Program-made: the position numbers and the translations under genes | The notes under the pieces: model-generated | Database searches by the model: none | The model's input: only the letters and a program-made list of their open reading frames with translations | Told to the model about the DNA's origin: nothing | Assembly: GCA_013138855.1 (NCBI GenBank) | Contig: WTBX01000374.1 | Coordinates: 1 to 15,310, forward strand | DNA: 15,310 nt | Reading direction: 5' to 3' | From: Methylococcaceae bacterium | GTDB taxonomy: Bacteria > Pseudomonadota > Gammaproteobacteria > Methylococcales > Methylomonadaceae | Shown here: in pieces, positions 1 to 7,464 of the stretch | Layout: each line of letters begins with the position of its first letter | Numbering within the stretch: the first letter of the stretch is position 1

Positions 1-1
1 C

Positions 2-175
2 CCTTTTTATATTCTGAACATTAAAGTATTTACTGATGAATATCAATTTCAAATTTTTCAAGATGATAGTGTTAAACTTAAAATTTATATAGAAATAGTA
101 ACTACTCAGGCGGCGCCGCGACTTTTATTCGCGCACGAAGCTTCATACATGAACTTTAAAGCGAGCTTATTTTAA
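2..175 (+). CDS. Possible 3' end of an upstream gene (partial, unrecognised)
   Basis: An open frame enters from the left edge and runs 57 codons to a TAA at 173-175. The first ~33 residues look protein-like: alternating hydrophobic and charged residues (ILNIKVF, YQFQIF, VKLKIYIEIV) suggesting beta strands. From about position 97 the frame enters the inverted-repeat element, so the last ~25 residues (TTQAAPRLLFAHEA...) and the stop would be supplied by that repeat. If real, this is the tail of a gene whose end was replaced by a repeat insertion. I do not recognise the family. DUF3999 genes are often preceded by a DUF2339 membrane-protein gene, but this tail does not look like multi-spanning membrane protein. 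It may simply be a chance open frame in AT-rich DNA. Confidence 0.3.
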   Translation, partial: PFYILNIKVFTDEYQFQIFQDDSVKLKIYIEIVTTQAAPRLLFAHEASYMNFKASLF

Positions 176-260
176 TCTGTTTAATTTATAGGTTTTGACG
201 ATGTTTTTAGGTCTCGTGCGCGACTAAAAGTCGCGGTTCCGTACACTCTGAGCAGTTACT
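97..260. repeat. MITE-like inverted repeat element
   Basis: The two ends are imperfect inverted repeats: AGTAACTACTCAG at 97-109 faces CTGAGCAGTTACT at 248-260. Further in, the arms share a second block (CCGCGACTTTTA and CGCGCACGA on the left, the complement at 215-236 on the right). Each arm is itself palindromic: CGCGA/TCGCG at 117-121/129-133, and a perfect CGCGACT-AAA-AGTCGCG at 219-235. The centre (about 140-210) is AT-rich and non-coding. The termini can also be read as TA|GTAACT...AGTTAC|TA, consistent with a TA target duplication as made by IS630/Tc1-mariner elements. With no transposase inside, it would be a non-autonomous element. It lies just upstream of the DUF3999 gene; no promoter is evident in it. 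Confidence 0.7.
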
Positions 261-301
261 AAAAATATTAATATGACTACTCGCTAAGAAGGAGAGGCAG
301 G

Positions 302-1759
302 ATGTTAAATAATTTTAGATTTTTGAGCTATCAATTAAACAGTGTTCTTATAGCAATAGTGCTGGCTTTATTATTAACACCAACCGCTGCTGCTAAAGAA
401 GGTTTTGCATTTACAGCGACGATTTCATCAGGAAAACAATCACTCCGACAGTTTGAATTACCTTATGAAGTCTTAGAAGGTTTACAGCGTCAAGATTATG
501 GCGATATGCGTATTTTTAATAGCCAGAATCAAAGCGTGCCTTTTACGGTTAAGGTCATTAGACCTCAAACTGAGCAGCATCATAGCGAGCATAAGTTAGA
601 TTTTTTCACCTTACCCAGAAACCCACACCGCCACAGTCGTCTAAAAATAGAAATAGATAAATACAATAGTCGTTTTAGTTATAGCACCACCGCCACGACT
701 AATAGTCATCAACGCAGCTTTATCATCATTAAAAATCCTTATATTGATAAAGGCTTACATAAGTTAAAACTACAGTGGACAGCTCCCAATCAGGCTTTTA
801 GTTTGAGATTAAAGCTGGAACAAAGTGATGACCTTGAGCGTTGGCAAACGCTTAAAAACAATAGCACTTTGTATGATTTAAAACATGGTTATACGGTTTT
901 AATTAAAGATACGATTTTTCTTCCCCGTCAAAGCAAAGCGAAATATTTACGCTTATCGTTTAAAAATCGAAATTATTTTTTGCATTCAGTCACCGCTATC
1001 AATGGCTTTTATCGTCATCAAAGCCAACCTGAGCCTGAAAATTGGAAAACATTGACCTTAGAACAAGGCGAAATGCAGCGCGAATGGCTGTTTAATACGG
1101 GCAGTGTCGCACCGATTGCTAAAATTGGTTTTGAGATTCCTCAAACAGGTTTGTTTTATCAGGGGACAGTGTTTTCAAAAAATACACCGCTTCCACCTAT
1201 AAACCGTCATATTACGAATAAGCATCAGTTAAAAAAAGAAGTAAAAAAAATATTACATCCTCCCAGAAAACAACATAAATTCTGGCGTTATTGGCAAAGG
1301 TTTACGCAATATAGATTAATAACTGAATCAGGTGAAATTAATAGCGAGCCTTTTTCGCTAACAGGCATAAAAGATAGTCAATGGCGCATCATGTTAAAAC
1401 AGCCTTTAACTTTGTTGCCCGAACAAGTGCCTAAAATTAATATTGCTTGGTATCCTGTGATGGTGACTTTTTTAGCGCAGGGTGATGAGCCTTATCGCTT
1501 GTTATTTGGTGATGCTAAGATTAAACCGCTTTATGCCAATTTACCGCAGACATTAGAAGATAATCTACCTGAAATGGTTAAGGTTTCTGTGGTTAGTGTT
1601 GTGGAAAAAACCGAGTCTGAAACTATTCCCGCAGAGACTCTCACAAACTGGTTTAAAGAAATGAACTGGAAAAAAGGGCTTTTGTGGCTGCTTTTGTGTT
1701 CTGGCGTGCTATTGATGGGAACGATGGCTTATAAACTTTATTTGGGAATGAATAAGTAA
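302..1759 (+). CDS. DUF3999 family protein, exported and membrane-anchored
   Basis: The product is 485 residues and matches the general plan of the DUF3999 family: an N-terminal signal sequence (hydrophobic residues ~15-26, then PTAAAKEG, so cleavage probably after Ala31), a long extracytoplasmic beta-rich region, and one C-terminal transmembrane helix (~459-479, WLLLCSGVLLMGTMAYKLYL). Family-typical stretches include the opening LPYEVLEGLQRQDYGDMRIFN and the aromatic/Pro segment INIAWYPVMVTFLAQGDEPY near 380-400. The role of DUF3999 is not established; it commonly accompanies DUF2339 membrane proteins, which suggests an envelope function. The start has a good ribosome site (AAGGAG at 289-294, 7 nt before ATG). 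It is transcribed toward cheB, so it is not part of the chemosensory operon. The family call rests on recalled pattern, not a search. Confidence 0.75.
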   Translation: MLNNFRFLSYQLNSVLIAIVLALLLTPTAAAKEGFAFTATISSGKQSLRQFELPYEVLEGLQRQDYGDMRIFNSQNQSVPFTVKVIRPQTEQHHSEHKLDFFTLPRNPHRHSRLKIEIDKYNSRFSYSTTATTNSHQRSFIIIKNPYIDKGLHKLKLQWTAPNQAFSLRLKLEQSDDLERWQTLKNNSTLYDLKHGYTVLIKDTIFLPRQSKAKYLRLSFKNRNYFLHSVTAINGFYRHQSQPEPENWKTLTLEQGEMQREWLFNTGSVAPIAKIGFEIPQTGLFYQGTVFSKNTPLPPINRHITNKHQLKKEVKKILHPPRKQHKFWRYWQRFTQYRLITESGEINSEPFSLTGIKDSQWRIMLKQPLTLLPEQVPKINIAWYPVMVTFLAQGDEPYRLLFGDAKIKPLYANLPQTLEDNLPEMVKVSVVSVVEKTESETIPAETLTNWFKEMNWKKGLLWLLLCSGVLLMGTMAYKLYLGMNK

Positions 1760-2029
1760 AAATTTCGACCTGTACGATTGAAAGACTGGCGGCTATCCGA
1801 AAGACGTAGTCTTTTGGGTAGCTGCCAGTCCCCAAAAGATATATTTATAAGTAATCGACCATAAGTATCTTAGCATTTTGAAGTTCAAGGTTAAACCTCG
1901 CTTCCAGTGTTCTTTATTCTGTTAGAATACTTTTTGTTACTTACTTATGAGCATGGGGACTGGCAGCAAACTAAAGGGCTTTGCCCTTCAGCTTGCCGCC
2001 AGTCTTTTAACCGTACAGGTAGAAATTTT
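1760..2029. repeat. Pair of inverted ~70-bp hairpin repeats between convergent genes
   Basis: Two related sequences face each other. The left copy (1760-1830) starts AAAATTTCGACCTGTACG and ends in a 47-nt hairpin (1784-1830) with arms GACTGGC...GCCAGTC. The right copy (1958-2029) has the same order inverted: a hairpin at 1958-2004 with the same GACTGGC/GCCAGTC ends but a different inner stem (AAGGGC-ttt-GCCCTT), then CCGTACAGGTAGAAATTTT. About 127 bp of unremarkable sequence (1831-1957) separates them. The element fills the gap between the stops of the DUF3999 gene (1759) and cheB (2045). Runs of T after the hairpins are short (TTTT at 2005-2008), so it could end transcription from either side only weakly. 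The inner stems differ in sequence while pairing is kept, which suggests the structure matters to the element. Confidence 0.75.
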
Positions 2030-2044
2030 GTTAGCGGGAGGGCT

Positions 2045-3076
2045 TCAACTCATCGCACACAAAGTTTGTGTAATTTGCTCTAAACTCAATACTTTTTGTG
2101 CCGCGCCCATTTCTATGGCAACTTTAGGCATTCCAAATACGGTTGAACTGGCTTCATCCTGAGCTATCGTCATACCGCCTGCCTCTGCAATGGCTTTTAA
2201 ACCCTTTGCGCCATCATCCCCCATCCCTGTTAATAAAACGCCTGCTGTTTTATTTCCATAATAGCTCGCCACTGAATTTAAAGTTGCATCAACTGAGGGG
2301 AAGTGAAAATAATTTCCCTCTGTACTCAGTTGCATACAACCTTGCGCATCAATTAATAAATTAGCATCATCTGGCGCAAAATAAATATGACCCGCTTTGG
2401 TTTTTTCTCCCGCTATCGCAATAGATACTTTTAACTGACAAGTGCTATTCAACCACGTAATAAAAGAACTTAAAAAGCCTGTACTGATATGTTGCACGCA
2501 TATTATGGGTAATGAGTAGTTTGTAGGTAATTTTGATAATATCGCTTCAAATGCCTGTGGCCCTCCCGTAGATGCTCCAATAACTAATACTTGTTTGTTA
2601 GAGGTAGAAAAATTAGGGCTTGGAATAGTGCTTATTGGAGCTTCATATTCAATAATTGTTTTTTTGCGTCGAAACACAGAAACGCCTGATAATATTTTTA
2701 TTTTACGAATTAATTCTTGTCCTAGCGTAGGATCATTAAACCCTGACTCCATATAAGGCTTAGGTAAAATATCGACTGCGCCTGCATCAAGTAGACGGAA
2801 TACATTGTCTTGATGCTCTGCTTGTACGGCAACACTGATAATTAAAATAGGAGTGGGACAAATTTCCATTACTTGTTCTGTAAACTCTAAGCCATCCATT
2901 ATCGGCATATGAAAATCGGTACAAATTACATCGGGTTTTAATTTTATGGCTTCATCAATGCCTTGCTGACCATTTTCAGCAGTACCTATCACCATAATCT
3001 CAAGATCGTTACTCAGTATTTTTTTTAATACCTGTAACGCTAATGGCGAATCATCGACTAATAACACGCGAATCAA
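2045..3076 (-). CDS. cheB: CheB-type receptor methylesterase/response regulator (WspF-like)
   Basis: This 343-residue protein has the two-domain CheB plan. Residues 1-120 are a receiver: acidic pair Asp8-Asp9, phosphoacceptor Asp54 (DVICTDFHMP), Ser81 and Lys106 (LPKPY). Residues ~160-340 are the methylesterase/deamidase, with the catalytic triad visible as Ser in GASTGGP, His in VQHIS and Asp in GMGDDG. It would remove methyl groups from the operon's chemoreceptor, with activity tuned by phosphorylation from the CheA-type kinase encoded immediately upstream; loss of the equivalent WspF in Pseudomonas locks the Wsp system on. The start is TTG, chosen because an AAAGGAG ribosome site sits 7 nt before it; the next candidate (GTG, codon 4) is too far from that site. 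It is the last gene of the operon, 12 nt after the kinase stop. Confidence 0.95.
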   Translation of the reverse strand: MIRVLLVDDSPLALQVLKKILSNDLEIMVIGTAENGQQGIDEAIKLKPDVICTDFHMPIMDGLEFTEQVMEICPTPILIISVAVQAEHQDNVFRLLDAGAVDILPKPYMESGFNDPTLGQELIRKIKILSGVSVFRRKKTIIEYEAPISTIPSPNFSTSNKQVLVIGASTGGPQAFEAILSKLPTNYSLPIICVQHISTGFLSSFITWLNSTCQLKVSIAIAGEKTKAGHIYFAPDDANLLIDAQGCMQLSTEGNYFHFPSVDATLNSVASYYGNKTAGVLLTGMGDDGAKGLKAIAEAGGMTIAQDEASSTVFGMPKVAIEMGAAQKVLSLEQITQTLCAMS

Positions 3077-3083
3077 AATAACA

Positions 3084-3090
3084 CTCCTTT
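3084..3090 (-). promoter_or_regulatory. Ribosome binding site deciding the TTG start of cheB
   Basis: On the minus strand AAAGGAG lies 7 nt before TTG-ATT-CGC. It overlaps the TAA stop of the kinase gene (3089-3091), so translation of the two genes is probably coupled. The strength and spacing support the TTG at 3076 as the true start. Confidence 0.75.
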
Positions 3091-5368
3091 ATATTAACCG
3101 TTTTAAGGTTTCCAATAAGTCTGTTTGGTCGAACGCGCCTTTGCTGATATAAGCATTTGCGCCAACCTCAAGACCTTTATGTTTATCTTCTGGTTTGTCC
3201 ATTGCTGAGACTAGGATAATGGGTAAATTTTCGTAGCGTTTATCACTACGAATTTTTTCAGCAAGCTCCAAGCCATTCATATTTGGCATAGTCACATCGC
3301 TGACTACCGCATCAAATTGGCGACTACCGAGTTTTTCATAGGCATCTAAACCATCAACAGCCGCGACAACATCAAAGCCTTCATTTTCTAAAATACGTTT
3401 AATTTGGGTGCGTGTGGTAATTGAGTCTTCGGCATAAAGAATTAAATTACTGGGGATTTCCTCTATTTCTTCAACCTTGGCTTGAACTAACGATTTTTGT
3501 CCATGCGCTGTTTTCACTAAATCATGCGGGTTTAAAATAATACAGACCGCACCATTACCTAAAATAGTGACCCCACTAATATTACGCACACGTTTTAAAA
3601 TGCCTGCAACAGGTTTTAATACGATTTCTTGTTCATCGACCAATTCATCGACCAAAATGGCTAAACGTCTGCCATCAACCGTAATAATTACCGCCATCCA
3701 TTCTTTAACAGCACCTTGAGTGTTATTAGGTAGTTCTAATAAATCGGCTAAATGGCTAATGGAAACAGCGGTATCTTTTTCTAAAATCGTTTGTCTGCCA
3801 TCAATGGTAAAAATTTGTTGAGAATCCACACTCCTAATCACTTCGACCGTTTCTACCGCTAAGGCGTAAAAACGATTTTGTAATTTGATAATCAATACTT
3901 TAGAGGTGGCTAAGGTCACAGGCAGTTTTAACTGCATTAATGTACCCTTATTCTTTTCAGATTTTATTTCAATATAACCTTTTAAACGCTCGATGGTATT
4001 TGCGACCACCGCCATGCCTATGCCGCGTCCAGAAATATCGGTGACAAAATCCACTGTTGAAAAACCATGATTAAAGATAAGGGCTTGAAGTTGGCGTTCA
4101 CTCATTACCGCTAATTCTTCGGGGCGATAAAGTTTTTGCTGGAGCGCGTGACGTTTGATTTTTTCAATATCAATACCGCGACCATCATCTTTAACTTCGA
4201 TGATAATGTTGCTGGCAGTTTGATAAGCGTTTAATAAAATCGTGCTTTGCTCTGCTTTACCTAATGCTTGTCGTTGTTCGGGTAGTTCGATGGCATGATG
4301 AATTGCATTACGAATCAGGTGCATTAGTGGATCTTTAATTTCTTCAATAATGCGTTTATCGGCAACCGTGTCTCCGCCTTCAATGATTAATTCAACTTGT
4401 TTACCTTCCTGTTTGCCAATATCGCGTACCATGCGTGGAAACAAGTTAAAAACAGTGCTTAACGGTAATAAACGTATTGAACTAATGCCTTCTTCAATTT
4501 CATTACTTAAATATTCAAAGCGGGTATTATCTTCGTAAACATGGTTACGCAGCATCACCAGCCTTGTTTCTAGCTCTTCTACAAACGATTGTTGATTTTC
4601 ATCGGCTGGCTGTTTTTTGAATTCTTCCCATAAAGAAATAATGTCGTTTATGTCGCTTAACCGTTGTGAAATACGGTTTTTATTAACTGCTAATTCGCTG
4701 ACATGCGTCATTAAATTATCTAACTGTTGCGTTCTAACTCTAATGGTTTCAATTTTATAATCTTGAGTAACCTCGCTATGGTTTTCCGTTGCTTCGACTT
4801 TAGCCGTTTCAACCGTTACTGCTTCTTTTTTGGGAGCAGGTTTTTTGACCGCAATAGCTTCTACAACTTTTTCTTTGATAATTTTTTTAGTGGGTTCTTC
4901 GGTAGGCGGTTTTTCTGGTTCTGGTTCAGGAGATAGGATTATTTCTACATCAGGGAATGTTGCATTATTTGTTTCTATTTGAACAGATTCAGTTTGTTGA
5001 TTATTTAAACGCGCTAAAACCTCGTCTAGCTCTATACCGCTGTTTTCACCTGTGACCGCTTCTGCAACTAAGGCGCGTAAATCATCTAGTCCACTGTATA
5101 AACGCTCGATGACACCTGTTTCTAAGACGCTATCACCATTCATCGCCGTTTTTAAAACGCTTTCAAAATGATGGGCAAGTTGCTCCATGCTTTTAACATT
5201 AAGCATTCTAGCAGTGCCTTTTAAGCTATGCGCTTCTCTAAAGACTTCTTCCAAACAATCTTTTAGAGTCGGGTCTTTTTCAAGCTGTAATAAGCCTTGT
5301 TCTAATCTTTGCAAACGCTCATCACACTCGGCTTTAAACATTTGCCTCAGGTTTTCATCTTCTATCAT
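3089..5368 (-). CDS. wspE: Hybrid CheA-type histidine kinase with C-terminal receiver (WspE-like)
   Basis: The 759 residues run Hpt (1-110, phospho-His47 in REAHSLKGTARM), a Pro/Glu/Lys-rich linker (~120-205) with no recognisable P2 domain, dimerisation helices (~207-320), HATPase (~345-485; N box HLIRNAIHH with Asn354, G1 DDGRGID 394-400, G2 GRGIGM 447-452), CheW-like domain (~488-620), and a receiver (~641-759; Glu647-Asp648, phosphoacceptor Asp691 in AVVSDVTMP, Ser721, Lys743). This matches WspE, which phosphorylates WspR and WspF from a receptor array. Oddities: the usual N-box NxxDHGIE reads NAIHHAIE, the usual PGFST reads HGFST, and GMDVV reads GMAVV, so ATPase activity may be altered. 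ATG start, but no clear ribosome site; the palindromic repeat upstream separates it from the receptor gene. Confidence 0.94.
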   Translation of the reverse strand: MIEDENLRQMFKAECDERLQRLEQGLLQLEKDPTLKDCLEEVFREAHSLKGTARMLNVKSMEQLAHHFESVLKTAMNGDSVLETGVIERLYSGLDDLRALVAEAVTGENSGIELDEVLARLNNQQTESVQIETNNATFPDVEIILSPEPEPEKPPTEEPTKKIIKEKVVEAIAVKKPAPKKEAVTVETAKVEATENHSEVTQDYKIETIRVRTQQLDNLMTHVSELAVNKNRISQRLSDINDIISLWEEFKKQPADENQQSFVEELETRLVMLRNHVYEDNTRFEYLSNEIEEGISSIRLLPLSTVFNLFPRMVRDIGKQEGKQVELIIEGGDTVADKRIIEEIKDPLMHLIRNAIHHAIELPEQRQALGKAEQSTILLNAYQTASNIIIEVKDDGRGIDIEKIKRHALQQKLYRPEELAVMSERQLQALIFNHGFSTVDFVTDISGRGIGMAVVANTIERLKGYIEIKSEKNKGTLMQLKLPVTLATSKVLIIKLQNRFYALAVETVEVIRSVDSQQIFTIDGRQTILEKDTAVSISHLADLLELPNNTQGAVKEWMAVIITVDGRRLAILVDELVDEQEIVLKPVAGILKRVRNISGVTILGNGAVCIILNPHDLVKTAHGQKSLVQAKVEEIEEIPSNLILYAEDSITTRTQIKRILENEGFDVVAAVDGLDAYEKLGSRQFDAVVSDVTMPNMNGLELAEKIRSDKRYENLPIILVSAMDKPEDKHKGLEVGANAYISKGAFDQTDLLETLKRLI

Positions 5369-5413
5369 GGCGATTTAGGGTAAGAGGAATTGAGCAGAGT
5401 CTGCTGTTATCTA

Positions 5414-5647
5414 TTAACTGATGATATGAAAAGGAGCGAAAAAACAAGTTTTTTCACTCGGAGTCCAATAGCTTTAGCTATTGGCGTGAAGCGGGGAACT
5501 AAAGCTATTTTTGCAACGGATTGTTATAAGCGCATTCAAAACTCGCCAATAGCTAAAGCTATTGGACTCCGCCTTTATATTCTGAGCATTACAGTATGCA
5601 AATGTGAAAAAACTTGTTTTTTCACTCCTTTTAGGAGGCTCAGTTAA
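5414..5647. repeat. Modular palindromic repeat between the receptor and kinase genes
   Basis: The ends TTAACTGA (5414-5421) and TCAGTTAA (5640-5647) are inverted. Inside are four small perfect palindromes arranged symmetrically: GAAAAAAC-AA-GTTTTTTC (5438-5455), CCAATAGCTTTAGCTATTGG (5465-5484), CCAATAGCTAAAGCTATTGG (5546-5565) and GAAAAAAC-TT-GTTTTTTC (5606-5623), with AAAAGGAG and CTCCTTTT on the outside. The right half carries about 35 bp extra (5571-5605) that the left half lacks. The stop codon of the chemoreceptor gene (5644-5646) lies in the right end. The RNA of this operon should fold strongly here, which could block or slow transcription into the kinase gene or protect upstream mRNA. 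No transposase is present. A plus-strand open frame across it (5390-5647) is just repeat sequence. Confidence 0.8.
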
Positions 5648-7452
5648 ACCATAGATTGCAATTGTTCTGCCGCTTTATTTAAATTTTGTATGGCAGATTT
5701 GCTTTGACTAATACCATTCGCGGTTTCTTTCGCACCTGTATTCAGCATATTCATTGCCTCGACGACTTGATTGGTTGCATTCGATTGCTGTTTAGCAGTT
5801 AATGAAATTTGTTGTAACACTTCTGCGATTTTATTCACCGAATCTGATAAAACATCAAAACCTTGCTGCGCATTTTCGACTTGACGACCGCTATGTTGCG
5901 CAGTTTGCGTGCCAGCTTCGGCGGCTAATACCGTTGCATTGGTAACCTTTTGAATATTATCAACCAAATTACTAATATGCTCGGCGGATTTTTTACTTTG
6001 TTCGGCAAGCTTTCTAATTTCCTGAGAAACAACGGTAAAACCTTTACCATGCTCACCCGCTCTAGTCGCTTCAACCGCCGCATTTAACGCCAATAAATTA
6101 GTTTGATTGGCAATATCTTTAACCGCTTCGGTGACATTTCCTATCTGACTCGTTTGTTCGCTAAGACGTAAAATTTGCGAACCAATATTATCAACACGAC
6201 TTCTAAGCTCTTCCATGCTCGCCAACATTTCGTGCATGGTTTTAGCCCCCTCTCGTGCATGAATAACGGCTGTTTGTGCATTGGTATTTGCCGATTCTGC
6301 CTGAGAAATAGACTGTTGAGCCGAACGACCTAATTCATTCATGGTCGCACTGGTTTCATTAACGGCGGCAGCTTGTTGGGCGGCGGTTCTTTCATGTTCT
6401 TCGGTGGTAGCAGAAAGCTCAGTAGAGGTGGTAAATATATCTTGTGTGGCTGAACTAATAGGGCGACTTAAAGAGCGTCCATAAAAAATGCCCAACCCTA
6501 AAGCTAGTGCTACCATGATTCCTCCAAATAATAAAATTTGAAAGCCTAATTTATTTATTTCCTGATCAGCCTCTTCTTCATCAATTTCAACTAATAATAA
6601 CCAGCCTAAGTCACTAATTTTAGAAATCGTTTTTCCATCGGAAACCCCGACAATCGACGTACCCCGATAATCAGGATAGATACCTGCCATATTCTGTTGC
6701 TGTGCATGAAAAAGACGTACTGGTTCAGTATCCACCTTTTGTTTTAAGATGACATCTTTGCTAAAACGCGAATCGGTAATCATATAACCGTCTTTATTAA
6801 CAATATAAGCTTCACCTGTTTCACCTAAACCAACGTGATTAGTCACAATTTCATTTAAAGACGCAATGCTTAAACGATTCACAACCACACCTAATAATTG
6901 TCCTGTTTCATGGTTGCGTATAGCTCCTGAAACGGCGAAAGCATATTGATTGCTAGAATTTTCATGATAAACATCTTTGATATAAATTTTGTTTAAGGCT
7001 TTGGTAAAAAAATCATTATTTGACTCATCGCGTCGAACGGAGGCTGGGCTAGTAGAACCTAAAACCTTTCCCTTATGATTCAAAACCAAAGTTTCATAAT
7101 AACCATGCGTTAAACCGCTATTGGTCATAACGATTTTCTTGCGTAATAAGGTATTTAATTGAGCGGAGATTTCTGTTTCTTCCAGTTCATTATTAAGGCT
7201 TTGTTCCAATAGCTTATAAATATTACCATCGGAAGCAAAATCTTCAATACGCATTATTTCACTGTCCAGATAATAATTTATTGCTTCAGCTTTAGACTGA
7301 GCAATCGCGGTAAAATCATTAAGAAATTGTTTTTCTAAAGAATCCTTACCAGACCAATAACTCCAATAACCAATAACGGCAATGGGTAGGATTGAAATGA
7401 ATAAAAATAAAAAAATGAGTTTATGAGTTAATCTTTGATTACTTTTTTGCAT
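5644..7452 (-). CDS. Methyl-accepting chemotaxis protein with dCache-like sensor, no HAMP
   Basis: 602 residues. A first membrane helix (12-30, LIFLFLFISILPIAVIGYW), a periplasmic region of ~275 residues with Cache-type features (GETGEAYIVNKDGYMITDSRF at 210-230, GIYPDYRGTSIVG at 257-269, LGWLLLVEID at 282-291), a second helix (~304-324), then a cytoplasmic coiled coil. The hairpin tip is canonical (IANQTNLLALNAAVEATRAGE, 447-467). Only ~20 residues lie between the second helix and the coiled coil, too few for a HAMP domain. No C-terminal CheR-tethering pentapeptide; the chain ends EQLQSMV. It holds the WspA position in the operon, signalling through the double CheW and the CheA-type kinase, but its sensor appears different. 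The RxWY amino-acid motif of some dCache sensors is not seen; ligand unknown. ATG start, AAAGG 9 nt upstream. Confidence 0.92.
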   Translation of the reverse strand: MQKSNQRLTHKLIFLFLFISILPIAVIGYWSYWSGKDSLEKQFLNDFTAIAQSKAEAINYYLDSEIMRIEDFASDGNIYKLLEQSLNNELEETEISAQLNTLLRKKIVMTNSGLTHGYYETLVLNHKGKVLGSTSPASVRRDESNNDFFTKALNKIYIKDVYHENSSNQYAFAVSGAIRNHETGQLLGVVVNRLSIASLNEIVTNHVGLGETGEAYIVNKDGYMITDSRFSKDVILKQKVDTEPVRLFHAQQQNMAGIYPDYRGTSIVGVSDGKTISKISDLGWLLLVEIDEEEADQEINKLGFQILLFGGIMVALALGLGIFYGRSLSRPISSATQDIFTTSTELSATTEEHERTAAQQAAAVNETSATMNELGRSAQQSISQAESANTNAQTAVIHAREGAKTMHEMLASMEELRSRVDNIGSQILRLSEQTSQIGNVTEAVKDIANQTNLLALNAAVEATRAGEHGKGFTVVSQEIRKLAEQSKKSAEHISNLVDNIQKVTNATVLAAEAGTQTAQHSGRQVENAQQGFDVLSDSVNKIAEVLQQISLTAKQQSNATNQVVEAMNMLNTGAKETANGISQSKSAIQNLNKAAEQLQSMV

Positions 7453-7464
7453 GAAGGTTTACCT

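Noticed and set aside
1653..1835. Minus-strand 60-codon open frame over the end of the DUF3999 gene
   Set aside because: Its first half is the repeat arm and the rest is antisense to a well-supported gene; no ribosome site.
1947..2162. Plus-strand 71-codon open frame
   Set aside because: Starts in the repeat arm and then runs antisense through the cheB C-terminus; explained by the repeat.
4727..4936. Plus-strand frame rich in Phe, Arg and Asn
   Set aside because: Antisense shadow of the low-complexity Pro/Glu/Lys linker of the kinase.
5390..5647. Plus-strand 85-codon open frame between the receptor and kinase genes
   Set aside because: Lies wholly over the palindromic repeat; the peptide itself is repetitive (SPIALAIG, SPIAKAIG), as expected from inverted repeats, not a gene.
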